Shown in pieces: positions 35,019 through 43,559 of a DNA stretch of 64,000 bases; the first letter of the stretch is position 1, and each line of letters opens with the position of its first letter. Made by a program: the position numbers and the translations under genes. The notes under the pieces were generated by a model. The model was not told the DNA's origin. It was given only the letters and a program-made list of their open reading frames with translations, and ran no database searches. This DNA comes from M55B154 sp964345775. Its GTDB lineage: Bacteria; Spirochaetota; UBA4802; UB4802. The stretch spans positions 36,396 through 100,395 of the forward strand of contig CAYFSO010000001.1 of assembly GCA_964345775.1 (NCBI GenBank), read 5' to 3'.

Positions 35019-35373
35019 CCCGCTGCCTCCATTCAAGGTAGGTTATATATTCATCAATACTCTGCAGATCATTCTCACTCAACCTGGAGATCCTGTCAAC
35101 TACGCGATTGCGTAATTGTTCCAACCCGTTTTCCCCGGTTATCACTTCTCCATCGTTAACAGCATTGCCCATGTCCTTCACAAAAAACGAGATGCTCTTA
35201 TCAAGCAACCCGGCCATGGTCTCGATCTGGTGTATGTACAGTCTTCTCTTCCCAAGCTCGTAATTTGAAAGTGCCGCCTGGGTGATACCCAGCGCACGGG
35301 CCAGGTCAACCTGGGTCATACCCTTTTCTTCACGGGCTTCCTGTATCTTTTTACCTATATTCTTAAATGCCAT
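35011..35373 (-). CDS. XRE-family transcriptional regulator
   Basis: 120 residues from the ATG at 35373; a longer reading to 35496 exists but has a poorly composed N-terminus. An HTH_3/XRE domain covers residues ~5-60: IGKKIQEAREEKGMTQVDLA, then LGITQAALSNYELGKRRL. The remaining half is helical, with no known ligand domain. Its gene overlaps the downstream acyl-CoA dehydrogenase and faces a second dehydrogenase across a 216-base region that contains a promoter and a perfect inverted repeat. The simplest reading is a local repressor of both dehydrogenases, possibly answering to an acyl-CoA; that is inference from layout. Confidence 0.88.
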   Translation of the reverse strand: MAFKNIGKKIQEAREEKGMTQVDLARALGITQAALSNYELGKRRLYIHQIETMAGLLDKSISFFVKDMGNAVNDGEVITGENGLEQLRNRVVDRISRLSENDLQSIDEYITYLEWRQRDV

Positions 35374-35481
35374 TTGTTCTGCATATCCTGTCAGTGTGTT
35401 CACTGATCCTGTAGTAATGGGTATACACGCAAAAAAAAAATCAACCATGAATTTAAAAAATGCTGTTCTCGCACTAAATAC

Positions 35482-35509
35482 TTGACAATATAACACTACT
35501 GCATATAAT
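35482..35509 (+). promoter_or_regulatory. Consensus sigma70 promoter of the 35590 acyl-CoA dehydrogenase
   Basis: TTGACA (35482-35487), 16-base spacer, TATAAT (35504-35509): both hexamers perfect. The leader would be ~70 bases, ending in GGGGAGG before the ATG. The last bases overlap the inverted repeat. Confidence 0.8.
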
Positions 35510-35526
35510 ATAACAAAACGTTATAT
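35488..35526. promoter_or_regulatory. Probable operator: ATATAAC repeats in the XRE/acyl-CoA dehydrogenase promoter
   Basis: ATATAAC (35508-35514), spacer AAAAC, GTTATAT (35520-35526) form a perfect 7-base inverted repeat over the -10 box and start site. A third copy of ATATAAC (35488-35494) directly follows the -35. The position would let a bound protein block RNA polymerase; the XRE regulator next door is the obvious candidate. Confidence 0.6.
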
Positions 35527-35589
35527 TTTCAAGAAGAAAATCATTTTTACATGAAAGTATGACATTTAATTATACAAGGGGAGGACGTA

Positions 35590-36840
35590 ATGTTTGATTA
35601 CATGATGACAGAAGAACAGCTGAAGCTCCGTGACGAGGCCAGGGACTTCACCAACTGGGTTCCGAAGGAAATGATCCTGGACATGGATGCCGAAAAGATA
35701 CAGTTTCCGCAGGAATACCTGAAAGAGGCAGGCCGCAGGAACCTGCTGGGCATCAGGATCCCGAAAGAGTACGGGGGCCGCGGGCTCACATGGGTGGATG
35801 ACACCATCGTTGCCGAAGAAGTTGGTGTTGCCAGCTACTCGCTTGCTTGTCTCTGGGGAGTTGGTGCAGATATCGTATGCGAAGCTGTGGCTTTATATGG
35901 CTCAGAGGAGCTGAAACAGGAGATAGTTGTGCCCCTGTTGAAAGGTGAAGCGTATGCCGCAGAATGCCTTACCGAACCGCGTGGAGGATCTGACTTTTTT
36001 GGCGCGACCACCACCGCCCGCAAGGAAGGGGACGACTGGATAATCAACGGCCAGAAGCGGTTCATCGTGGGAGCCGAAGGTGCCGACTGGTTTATGGTAT
36101 ACGCGGTGACGAATCCTGACGCTGACAGGCCTCACGAGCGCATGTCCTGCTTCATGGTTCCCAGGGACGCCGGTGTTGAGTCAAAGTACATCTACGGTCT
36201 CATGGGTGTCCGCGGCGGTGGTGCAGGACGGGTCATCTTTGACGAGGTAAAGGTTCCCGAGCGGTACTGTCTCAACGGTATCAACAACGGGTTCGAGGTA
36301 TTCATGACCAACATGGTACCCGAACGCCTTGGAACGGCAGCCATGACCCTGGGAGCTGTGCGTCCCGCCATCGAGATAGCCACCAGGTACACGTCAAAGC
36401 GCAAGGCATTTGGCCAGCCAATCATGAATTTCCAGGCTGTTGGATTCAAGGTATCTGACAGCGTCATGATGCTTGACGCGGCACGGTCACTGGTCTATAC
36501 CACCTGCCGCGCGGTAGATTCAGGAAAGGCGCATCCCGGCAGGATCAGAAGAATGGTTTCTGAGACCAAGAAGTTCGTGACCGACTCTGCATGGGACATT
36601 GCCAACAACTGCATGCAGGTTATGGGCGGTATCGGGTATACCAGCGTGTACCCGCTTGAACGCATTGTTCGTGATATCAGGCTTTCACAGATATGGGTGG
36701 GTTCCAACGAGATCATGCAGCTGATCATCCAGGGCGAGTGGTACAAGGAATACGAGAAGGTATTGTCAAAACAGCCGGTTCGTGACGTTGAAAGCGACGC
36801 CCTGAACGCCCACGAAACCGAAGAAAAGGTGTACGAGTAA
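35590..36840 (+). CDS. Acyl-CoA dehydrogenase
   Basis: 416 residues, well above the usual ~380 because of a C-terminal tail after residue ~390. Fold markers: RIPKEYGGRGLTWVDD, ECLTEPRGGSDFFGATTTA (FAD loop), YTSKRKAFGQPIMNFQAVGF, CMQVMGGIGYTSVYPLERIV and the C-terminal VGSNEIMQLIIQGEW. The usual YEGT with catalytic Glu is WVGS here, so the base must sit elsewhere, as in isovaleryl-type enzymes. Strong ribosome-binding site (GGGGAGG). The promoter and putative operator upstream imply substrate-dependent control. It would start beta-oxidation of a fatty or branched acyl-CoA. Its stop lies at the edge of the decayed beta-CASP gene. Confidence 0.93.
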   Translation: MFDYMMTEEQLKLRDEARDFTNWVPKEMILDMDAEKIQFPQEYLKEAGRRNLLGIRIPKEYGGRGLTWVDDTIVAEEVGVASYSLACLWGVGADIVCEAVALYGSEELKQEIVVPLLKGEAYAAECLTEPRGGSDFFGATTTARKEGDDWIINGQKRFIVGAEGADWFMVYAVTNPDADRPHERMSCFMVPRDAGVESKYIYGLMGVRGGGAGRVIFDEVKVPERYCLNGINNGFEVFMTNMVPERLGTAAMTLGAVRPAIEIATRYTSKRKAFGQPIMNFQAVGFKVSDSVMMLDAARSLVYTTCRAVDSGKAHPGRIRRMVSETKKFVTDSAWDIANNCMQVMGGIGYTSVYPLERIVRDIRLSQIWVGSNEIMQLIIQGEWYKEYEKVLSKQPVRDVESDALNAHETEEKVYE

Positions 36841-36841
36841 G

Positions 36842-37216
36842 GGCACCTTTTTGGCCCCGTCAACCAGCCGCCTTCCAAGGGTTCCCTCGGCCTGGTATCC
36901 CGCGAACACCACGCTTGATTCACGGCGGTACGGGTTATTCTGCAGGTGAAACTTGATACGCCCGGCGGTACACATGCCGCTTGCTGATATGATGATGGAG
37001 CTTTTCGCTTCCCTGTTCAGCCTTTTCGATTCGTCGGCGGTGCGCGTAAATTCAAGTTCCGGGAAATCCAGGGGGCTGTCCCCTGGAAGCAATATGCGGG
37101 CCGTCTCATCGTCGAAACAGCCCCGGTTCTGCCTGAATATCTCCGTGGCGGATATGGCAAGAGGTGAATCAATGTAAACCGGGATTCCTGGCCCCTCCCA
37201 CGAATTCTATTTTCAT
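36842..37216 (-). pseudogene. Beta-CASP metallo-beta-lactamase ribonuclease relic, internally deleted and truncated
   Basis: The start codon overlaps the stop of the ABC ATPase gene (ATGA) and the first codons read MKIEFVGGA, the normal beginning of these RNA-processing MBL/beta-CASP enzymes. Then the frame breaks, and a different frame gives GIPVYIDSPLAISATEIF, the beta-CASP domain, followed by SSIIISASGMCTAGRIKFHL and YQAEGTLGRRLVDGAKKV. The whole HxHxDH active-site region is missing between them, and the match ends at GAKKV, two or three codons from the acyl-CoA dehydrogenase stop. So the gene lost its middle and its C-terminus, the latter probably when the dehydrogenase block arrived. No functional product is expected. 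Confidence 0.8.
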
Positions 37217-37923
37217 GGCTGTTCTCCGCCTGTCATCAAGGTATCATCGATTATGGAACCATCCACCAGCGTGACCACCCTCTCGGTCCTTGCGGCAATG
37301 CTGCTGTCATGGGTGACTATGATGATGGTGGCATCCTTTTCCCTGCCAAGCTCAAGAAGGCGGCCGGTAAGCAGGTCAGAATTGGCGGTATCCAGGTTAC
37401 CCGTGGGCTCGTCTGCCAGGACGATATCGGGGTTCCCCACCATGGCCCGGGCCACTGCGATCCGCTGGCATTCGCCGCCGGAGAGCTCGGCAGGCTTGTG
37501 GGTGGCCCTTTCTGAAAGACCGAAATGGTCAAGCAGGTGCATGGCATCTTCCCGTGCCTTCCGTTTGGGCCATCGGCGTATCAGCAGCGGCATCATGATG
37601 TTCTCAAGGGCATTGAACTCGGGAAGAAGGTTATGCATCTGGAAGATAAACCCGATATGTTCATTCCTGAACCCGGACATGTCATCCACGGAAAAGGGAG
37701 GCACGTTGTGGGACAACACCGATACACTGCCATGCTGGTAGGTATCGAGACAGCCTATAATATTCAGAAGGGTTGACTTGCCCGCACCGGATGGCCCCAC
37801 GATGGTAACGGTCTCACCTTTTTGTATGGTAAGGGAAAGGTCCTGTATGACCGTTACCCTGCTCTCACCGTACCCGTAATGTTTTACCAGGTCCTGTATT
37901 TCTATTATCGTATCTTTTATCAT
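37213..37923 (-). CDS. lolD: Lipoprotein-releasing ABC transporter ATPase (LolD-like)
   Basis: 236 residues. Walker A GPSGAGKST, Q-loop near FIFQMHNLLPEF, signature LSGGECQR, Walker B IVLADEPTGNLD, H-loop VTHD. This is the MacB/LolD subgroup, as the LLPEFNALENIMMPLL stretch shows. It follows the LolC-type permease by 18 bases on the same strand, so they form one transporter that extracts lipoproteins from the inner membrane for LolA. LolA and LolB are not in the window. The last codons overlap the decayed beta-CASP gene start. Confidence 0.9.
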   Translation of the reverse strand: MIKDTIIEIQDLVKHYGYGESRVTVIQDLSLTIQKGETVTIVGPSGAGKSTLLNIIGCLDTYQHGSVSVLSHNVPPFSVDDMSGFRNEHIGFIFQMHNLLPEFNALENIMMPLLIRRWPKRKAREDAMHLLDHFGLSERATHKPAELSGGECQRIAVARAMVGNPDIVLADEPTGNLDTANSDLLTGRLLELGREKDATIIIVTHDSSIAARTERVVTLVDGSIIDDTLMTGGEQP

Positions 37924-37941
37924 TAGCCTGTCCTGAAGGGT

Positions 37942-39249
37942 TTACTCGTACCTGATGGTTTCAACCGGGTGCAGCCTCGACGCATGCCATGACGGGAAGA
38001 TGGCTGCCACCGTGGCGATGAATACCGCGAATATGGCGATGAACACCACGAATTGCGGATCTATCTGCGCCGGTATGGTGTCTATATAATATACACTGCT
38101 GGGAACCAGTGAGAGGGGCTCGAACATTCCAAGATCTAAAAGCTCGTACACCAATCCCATCCCGTAATTGATAGTTCGTTCAATCCAGCGAATAATGGCT
38201 TCAAGGTTGAGGGCGGTTGCAAGTCCAAAGACCACGCCCAGGAATGAACCGATTATCCCGATAAAGAATCCCTCCAGCACAAAGATAACCATGATGGACA
38301 GCGGACGGGCACCCATGGCTTTCAGCACCCCGATGGCCTTTCGCTTTTCCATCACCACCATCACCAGCGTCCCCATTATGGTAAAGGCCGCGGAGATAAT
38401 GACCAGGAAGAGGATGATGGTCATGATCAGTTTTTCAAGCTTCAATGCGTAGAAAAGGTTCTGGTTGCGCTGTTCGGCGGTCAATGTCTGGTATTCCCAG
38501 CCAACGGCAGACTGTATTTTACGGGCAATGCTGTTCATGGCATAAATGTCTTTAATCTTTACACCGATACCCCAGACTATATCTCCAACATCGTAAAGAC
38601 GCTGCGCCGCCGTAAGGGACATGATGATAAGCCTGGTATCAAAATCGTAATACCCGGTCTTAAAAAAGCCGATCACTTTATATCGCCCCATCCCCGGCTG
38701 CACCCCTTCCCTTGCGGTCAACCGTCCCTTGGGTACGATGAGCTCAATGTAATCACCAATGGATATATTGTAATTGAGGGCCATCTCTTCTCCCACGAAA
38801 ATCCCACGCCGGTTGCCGAAATCCTTCTCTCCCTCGGTGAGAAAACTGGTCACGTCTTCAGGGATCTCTCCGTTCTCCAGTCCAACCCCGCGCAGCATTA
38901 CGGGACTGATATAGCTTCTGAACCTGAACAGCCCCTGCCCCTGTATGAATGGCATGGTGCTTGTCACCCCGTCGATGTTGTTTATCTTCTCTACTTTTTC
39001 ACGGTAATCACGTATCCCTTCACCTTCGCTCACGCCGGTATAACGGCTGACGGTTATATGGGAATCCACGTCCAGTATCTTGTCACGTATCTGGCTCTGA
39101 AAGCCGTTCATGACAGAAATGACCACGATAAGGATAAAGACACCTATCAACACGATAAATATTGACAGGAGGGTATTAAACGATATAAACCCCTGGGATT
39201 TCTTGGCCTTCAGGTAACGCCAGCCGATAAACAGTTCGTACAGCCTCAT
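37942..39249 (-). CDS. Lipoprotein-releasing system permease (LolC/LolE family)
   Basis: 435 residues with the LolCE layout: membrane helix near 25-50 (LLSIFIVLIGVFILIVVISVMN), a large periplasmic MacB-like domain (~55-270) and three more helices (~278-305, ~325-355, ~395-420). Typical stretches: GFQSQIRDKILDVDSHI, EKRKAIGVLKAMGA, and a terminal FPSWHASRLHPVETIRYE with the conserved AxxxxPxxxIR. A single permease gene is present here, so it may work as a homodimer (LolF-like) as in bacteria with one copy. With the ATPase downstream it should release outer-membrane lipoproteins, of which this window encodes several. Confidence 0.9.
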   Translation of the reverse strand: MRLYELFIGWRYLKAKKSQGFISFNTLLSIFIVLIGVFILIVVISVMNGFQSQIRDKILDVDSHITVSRYTGVSEGEGIRDYREKVEKINNIDGVTSTMPFIQGQGLFRFRSYISPVMLRGVGLENGEIPEDVTSFLTEGEKDFGNRRGIFVGEEMALNYNISIGDYIELIVPKGRLTAREGVQPGMGRYKVIGFFKTGYYDFDTRLIIMSLTAAQRLYDVGDIVWGIGVKIKDIYAMNSIARKIQSAVGWEYQTLTAEQRNQNLFYALKLEKLIMTIILFLVIISAAFTIMGTLVMVVMEKRKAIGVLKAMGARPLSIMVIFVLEGFFIGIIGSFLGVVFGLATALNLEAIIRWIERTINYGMGLVYELLDLGMFEPLSLVPSSVYYIDTIPAQIDPQFVVFIAIFAVFIATVAAIFPSWHASRLHPVETIRYE

Positions 39250-39459
39250 TATATATAACCGTCCGGGTAATTGTTATAAAACAGTGACGAACATATATAT
39301 TCCACACCATTTGTCAAATTATATTAACCCAAATATCATACCCGGGAACACTGACCAAAAAACCACGTCTTCCGTAATGTCCCTAAATAGTGCTTTACAG
39401 TAATGACAATCTGTAACCAAATAATTCACAAAAAAAATGCAACCATCAGGAGAAGCTTA

Positions 39460-41457
39460 ATGAAACGAATACTGTCCATGTGTATAATTCCCTGCTTACT
39501 AATCTGCGGCATGGTTTCCTCTTTTTCTATGGAAAACAGAATGATGGACGTACAAAAGATCAGGCAGCTGCTTGAAAAAGCACAAAAAGATCTGTACGAA
39601 AACGCCCATTACCCACAGGTAATAAAAACCACCGCAAAAGGCATTAAGATAGCGGAAAATATTCATTACAACGGAACAGAAACCATTGAATTGTACCTCT
39701 TAAAGGGTGAGGCTCACCTGAAGACCGGTGATACCAGCAATGCCGAGTCAACATACCATGCACTAATAAACTCAATTCCCGATGACTCACCCGAAGCAAT
39801 GATACGGGGCCTTGAATCCCTTTTCAACCTGTACCTGCAGCTTGAAGATATGGATAAGGCGGCGAACACACTGGAGAAAATAAAAGACACATGCAAGAAG
39901 GGCCATGAGAAAGAAACTACTATGACGTTTCACCTGAGAAAGGCCAATCTTCACATGGCAAAAGGGGAACCTGAAAAGGCCATTGAACCGCTGCATAAGG
40001 CCATATCAATCGCTGAAGATAGTGACAGTACCGCCGACATTTGTTACCTGAAATCCATGATATGGCAGAATTATTCATCAACAGGTGAATACCAGAAGGC
40101 AGGTACATACCTGAAAGAAGCCATGCAGGCCGCCGATGAAAACAAACTGTACACCGATCTTGTGTATACCAGGCTTTTTTATGGTTCACATATGTCAAAC
40201 ATGTACAGGTTCAAAGAGGCCCTGGAGTCAATAGATAAAGCGGCCGAGATGTCCAACGAAATACGTTTCCTTCCAGGGTTCATCATGTCATTACAGCGTT
40301 TTGCCAAGGTGCATACTTACAGCGGCCATGCAGACAGGGCCATCCCCTACCTTGAAAAGGCACACGAAATGGCAAAAACCTATACCATGGTAAGCGATCT
40401 TAGCAATATACTGTACCTTTACGGTGATGCGTATTCAACCATGGGTAAACTACCAGAAGCACTGTCATATTATTCCGACAGTTCGGCCATATATAAACGC
40501 TTAAAGAAAGTTGACTCCTATAACATGACACTCATTGACATGGGTCGATGTCATGAGATGCTTGGTGATTATAATAAAGCCGAGAAACAGTACAGGTACG
40601 TAATGGAAAATTCCATGAACAGGAATCGCGTCAGGATGGCCAGGCATAGCCTTTACAGCATAACAAGCAGCAACATTCCCTGCGAGGAAACCCTCAACAG
40701 GCTGGCAAAGCAATTCACCAGGGAAAAAACTGATACATTCAGCCGTGAATACTATTACGGGGAAATGGGATATTATTGCACCCTGCTTGGTGACTATAAA
40801 ACCGCCCGGGAATTCTTGAATAAGGCGGAAAAGCTGTCCGGTAAAAATAATAATCCATACGCACTTTTCAAGATATCTATCAACAGGGCACGGTTGAATA
40901 TAATGGAGAACAGGCTGAAAGAAGCAGACAGGAACCTGGATAAAGCCTTCTCTTGCATCAAGGGCAGGGTAATGCCGGTTAAATACCTTCAATACCTGGC
41001 CCAGTGCTGCAAGCTGGCAATATACCAGAAGAAATACAATAAGGTATCTACCTATGGCAAAATAGGCCTGCAACTTTCTACCAGGCTGCAACTGCCCTAT
41101 TATCAGAACCTGTTCTCATCATACATCTCTCTTCTTCAATCACAGACGGATTACGAAGAAGGCAAAAAAGGGCTACTGAAATCCCTGCACTATTTTTACC
41201 AGAATGACCTTGTAATCAATGCCATTGATACCACCATGCTCATAGTAATAATGGATGCGGAAAAGAAAAAAACCGATACCATGGACGAGATAAAGAAGGC
41301 TGTTTCACATGCAGATCGAATGGGATACGCTTTTGGAAGTATCAGCCTGAAATACACGGTTTTGAAACTTTTCCCCGAGATGGATAAAAAAACACGGCAA
41401 CAATACCGTGACTACTTGAAGGATTATACACCCTATTCATTTGACAGGGAACTCTGA
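39460..41457 (+). CDS. Secreted TPR-repeat protein
   Basis: 665 residues from the ATG at 39460 (AGGAG eight bases upstream; an earlier ATG at 39403 has none). Signal peptide IIPCLLICGMVSSFS; no lipobox. Beyond residue ~30 it is all helix pairs: at least ten TPR-like units, such as PEKAIEPLHKAISIAEDSDS, ADRAIPYLEKAHEMAKTYTM and GDYNKAEKQYRYVMENSMNR. Long TPR arrays bind other proteins; in the periplasm they scaffold complexes. Coupled to the next TPR gene (one base between the stop and the next ATG). No catalytic domain, so the partner is unknown. Confidence 0.8.
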   Translation: MKRILSMCIIPCLLICGMVSSFSMENRMMDVQKIRQLLEKAQKDLYENAHYPQVIKTTAKGIKIAENIHYNGTETIELYLLKGEAHLKTGDTSNAESTYHALINSIPDDSPEAMIRGLESLFNLYLQLEDMDKAANTLEKIKDTCKKGHEKETTMTFHLRKANLHMAKGEPEKAIEPLHKAISIAEDSDSTADICYLKSMIWQNYSSTGEYQKAGTYLKEAMQAADENKLYTDLVYTRLFYGSHMSNMYRFKEALESIDKAAEMSNEIRFLPGFIMSLQRFAKVHTYSGHADRAIPYLEKAHEMAKTYTMVSDLSNILYLYGDAYSTMGKLPEALSYYSDSSAIYKRLKKVDSYNMTLIDMGRCHEMLGDYNKAEKQYRYVMENSMNRNRVRMARHSLYSITSSNIPCEETLNRLAKQFTREKTDTFSREYYYGEMGYYCTLLGDYKTAREFLNKAEKLSGKNNNPYALFKISINRARLNIMENRLKEADRNLDKAFSCIKGRVMPVKYLQYLAQCCKLAIYQKKYNKVSTYGKIGLQLSTRLQLPYYQNLFSSYISLLQSQTDYEEGKKGLLKSLHYFYQNDLVINAIDTTMLIVIMDAEKKKTDTMDEIKKAVSHADRMGYAFGSISLKYTVLKLFPEMDKKTRQQYRDYLKDYTPYSFDREL

Positions 41458-41458
41458 G

Positions 41459-42283
41459 ATGAAAAAGATGAAAATTACCGCAATATCTCTCCTTTTTGTG
41501 ATGTGCCTGTTGCCATACTCCATCCTTTATTCAGGGGAAGGACTAATGAAGGCAAAACAGAAGCACATGAATGGTGATTACCATGGGGCAATGAGGCTCC
41601 TGACCCGGTACCTGGAAAATGATCCCGGTTCACAATACGGGAATTACCTTGCCGGGGAGGCCTCTTTCATGATACATGGAGCATCGGACACGTCCATACA
41701 TTACTTCCAGAAAGCCTCAAAGGGTATGAATAGCAACATAACTTATAATTCATTTATGAACCTGGCAATGAATTATCTCATGCTTGAGCGGCCAACTGAA
41801 TCTCTCACTAACGCCTACAGTGCCTTACACATGGAGGATCATGAAGAAATAGGGAAACGGGCAGACAGGCTTAAAAAGATCATTATTGAAGCCCATTCAA
41901 TGAAATTAAAAATACAGGACAATGAGGCAAGGCGCCTGTATATCAAGGCCATGAGCCATTTTGAAAAGAACCAAATTGACAGGGCGGAAAGTTTTATCAA
42001 AAAGGCTCTTGAACAGGAGAACGCCTGTATACTGCATCTGATGCTTGGCAGAATATATTCAGGCAGGAAACAATATGACAGGGCCATAAAAGAATATTCC
42101 ACGGCCATATCACTGCATGCATACTACCCGGACGCATACTGTGAAAGAGGGTACTGTTACTACGTAAAAGAAAATATGCCAAAAGCCCTGTCAAACATCA
42201 ACCAGGGACTCGATTACCTGGTGAACCGGGACACGGATTACTACAGGTATTATCATTCAATTGTGCTGAAAATAAGCACATAA
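41459..42283 (+). CDS. Secreted TPR-repeat protein, second of a pair
   Basis: 274 residues from the ATG at 41459, one base after the stop of the preceding TPR gene. Signal peptide ITAISLLFVMCLLPYSILYS. TPR units are clear: GDYHGAMRLLTRYLENDPGS near residue 35, QIDRAESFIKKALEQENA near 175, then KQYDRAIKEYSTAISLHAYY and a last unit MPKALSNINQGLDYLV. Its size and direct coupling suggest that it works with the larger TPR protein, perhaps as a co-scaffold. It ends 3 bases before the stop of the convergent gene at 42287. Confidence 0.8.
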   Translation: MKKMKITAISLLFVMCLLPYSILYSGEGLMKAKQKHMNGDYHGAMRLLTRYLENDPGSQYGNYLAGEASFMIHGASDTSIHYFQKASKGMNSNITYNSFMNLAMNYLMLERPTESLTNAYSALHMEDHEEIGKRADRLKKIIIEAHSMKLKIQDNEARRLYIKAMSHFEKNQIDRAESFIKKALEQENACILHLMLGRIYSGRKQYDRAIKEYSTAISLHAYYPDAYCERGYCYYVKENMPKALSNINQGLDYLVNRDTDYYRYYHSIVLKIST

Positions 42284-42286
42284 CTA

Positions 42287-43231
42287 TTACAAAATATCGG
42301 GATTTTCCTGGTTGCTCTCTATTTTCAATAACACCTTTTTCATTAATGACTCAAGCGTTTCATCAATTGCCCTGCTGTGATATCTCCTGTTGGTTGACAT
42401 TAACCCGAGTGATGTGCTCTTCTTTTCCACTTCACGCACCCTTAATATTTTTTTCTCACCTGATGAATCAGTTTTTGTATATACAATTTCCATCGCCATG
42501 GAGAGATTGTGTTTCCAGTGAGGTAATATAATGGAAGTGATCAACAGTGTAAGACAGTTTATACAGGCGGCCCCATGTAGATCAAGCTGGTCATAAAGGT
42601 AATAGTTTGCCACCATGATCTCGTATTTTGACGTATCAAGGTTCTCTTTGAAAAACGCCAGTATGGTGTTTTTGTAGTACTCGTCTCCATAAAAATTACC
42701 ATTTTTCTTTACGTAATCATCGGTATTATCAGTCCGCTGTTTCACGGTAACAGGAAATACGTTTTTCAGGTTGCCCATCAGCTTCGCTGTAACGATTGTT
42801 ATAAAATTCTCGTAATTATTCACGTCCGAGTAGGTATAATCCACTATGTTTTTCACTACTCTTTTCTGCATATCGATCAGGGCAACCGTTACGCTCATAA
42901 TACCCGTAGTCTTTTTCATTGCACCGAAGATCACGAGATCCGCTTCACAGGCTTCTCCGATGGCAAGGGCCTGCTTGTAATTTGATATCGAATGTATGCC
43001 AAGTTCTTTTTGTGTGGAAGCAATTTCCCCGCTATCCACTGTACCATAATTGTGTTTTTCAAGGTAATCCTTCATTAACTGCCGAACAACAAGGTTGTCG
43101 TGAATGGAAATACCTTCACCTTGTTCAAGTTCCAGAATGGCGACCTGTTGCTTTTCCCTGTTGTCTTCTCCCGTCAATGGGAATGCCACAAATGCCATTA
43201 ATACCAGCAAGCAAACTACTGTTTTCTTCAT
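42287..43231 (-). CDS. Secreted protein with CsgG/TolB-N-like domain, unknown function
   Basis: 314 residues. Signal peptide TVVCLLVLMAFVAFPLTG. Residues ~30-175 look like the alpha/beta fold shared by CsgG, TolB-N and related envelope proteins: VAILELEQGEGIS, LVVRQLMKDYLEKHNYGTVD, then LAIGEACEADLVIFGAMKKT. The second half is unassigned and has two cysteines (AACINCL) close to a hydrophobic stretch LLITSIILP that might be a membrane segment. This fold usually assembles with other envelope proteins. I do not recognise a named family. Weak promoter hexamers lie at 43268-43294 on the minus strand. Confidence 0.7.
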   Translation of the reverse strand: MKKTVVCLLVLMAFVAFPLTGEDNREKQQVAILELEQGEGISIHDNLVVRQLMKDYLEKHNYGTVDSGEIASTQKELGIHSISNYKQALAIGEACEADLVIFGAMKKTTGIMSVTVALIDMQKRVVKNIVDYTYSDVNNYENFITIVTAKLMGNLKNVFPVTVKQRTDNTDDYVKKNGNFYGDEYYKNTILAFFKENLDTSKYEIMVANYYLYDQLDLHGAACINCLTLLITSIILPHWKHNLSMAMEIVYTKTDSSGEKKILRVREVEKKSTSLGLMSTNRRYHSRAIDETLESLMKKVLLKIESNQENPDIL

Positions 43232-43559
43232 ACATTTTCACTCCATCCAATCATCAAGTAGAAACTCTCTATATAGAAACTACTTCATGGTCAAGGGAAA
43301 AAGTTTTCAGCCGATATTTAAAGGCATCACATAATTTGCTTGACTATTGATGCCAATCTATTCAGACTGTTTTCAGCAGGGAAACCAACAATACATCAAA
43401 AAGTAATAAATGCCGGTTCTTCCTGTGGACGGGAATAGCGGAATATAACCCTTCCCTGTCTTAAGGGGGTCAACCCCGTACATTAAAAATTACGTGATAA
43501 ATGACCGATACATAAAAGGTGGTGACGATACGTCAACCCCATCATCCTGGCAGGTTACT
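43232..43559. other. Intergenic region between divergent genes
   Basis: 328 bases without a gene. It holds a direct repeat TAGAAACT (43259 and 43274), which overlaps a weak minus-strand promoter (TTGACC, 15 bases, TATAGA). Beyond that I see nothing distinctive; a GTG frame from 43494 is contiguous with the M23 peptidase but has no ribosome-binding site. Confidence 0.4.

Noticed and set aside
35374..35496. N-terminal extension of the XRE regulator
   Set aside because: The extra residues are hydrophobic without pattern and the XRE domain begins right at the ATG at 35373; the extension also covers the region expected to hold its promoter.
43494..43559. GTG start 22 codons earlier for the M23 peptidase
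   Set aside because: No ribosome-binding site; the ATG at 43560 has AGG and places the membrane anchor at the very N-terminus.
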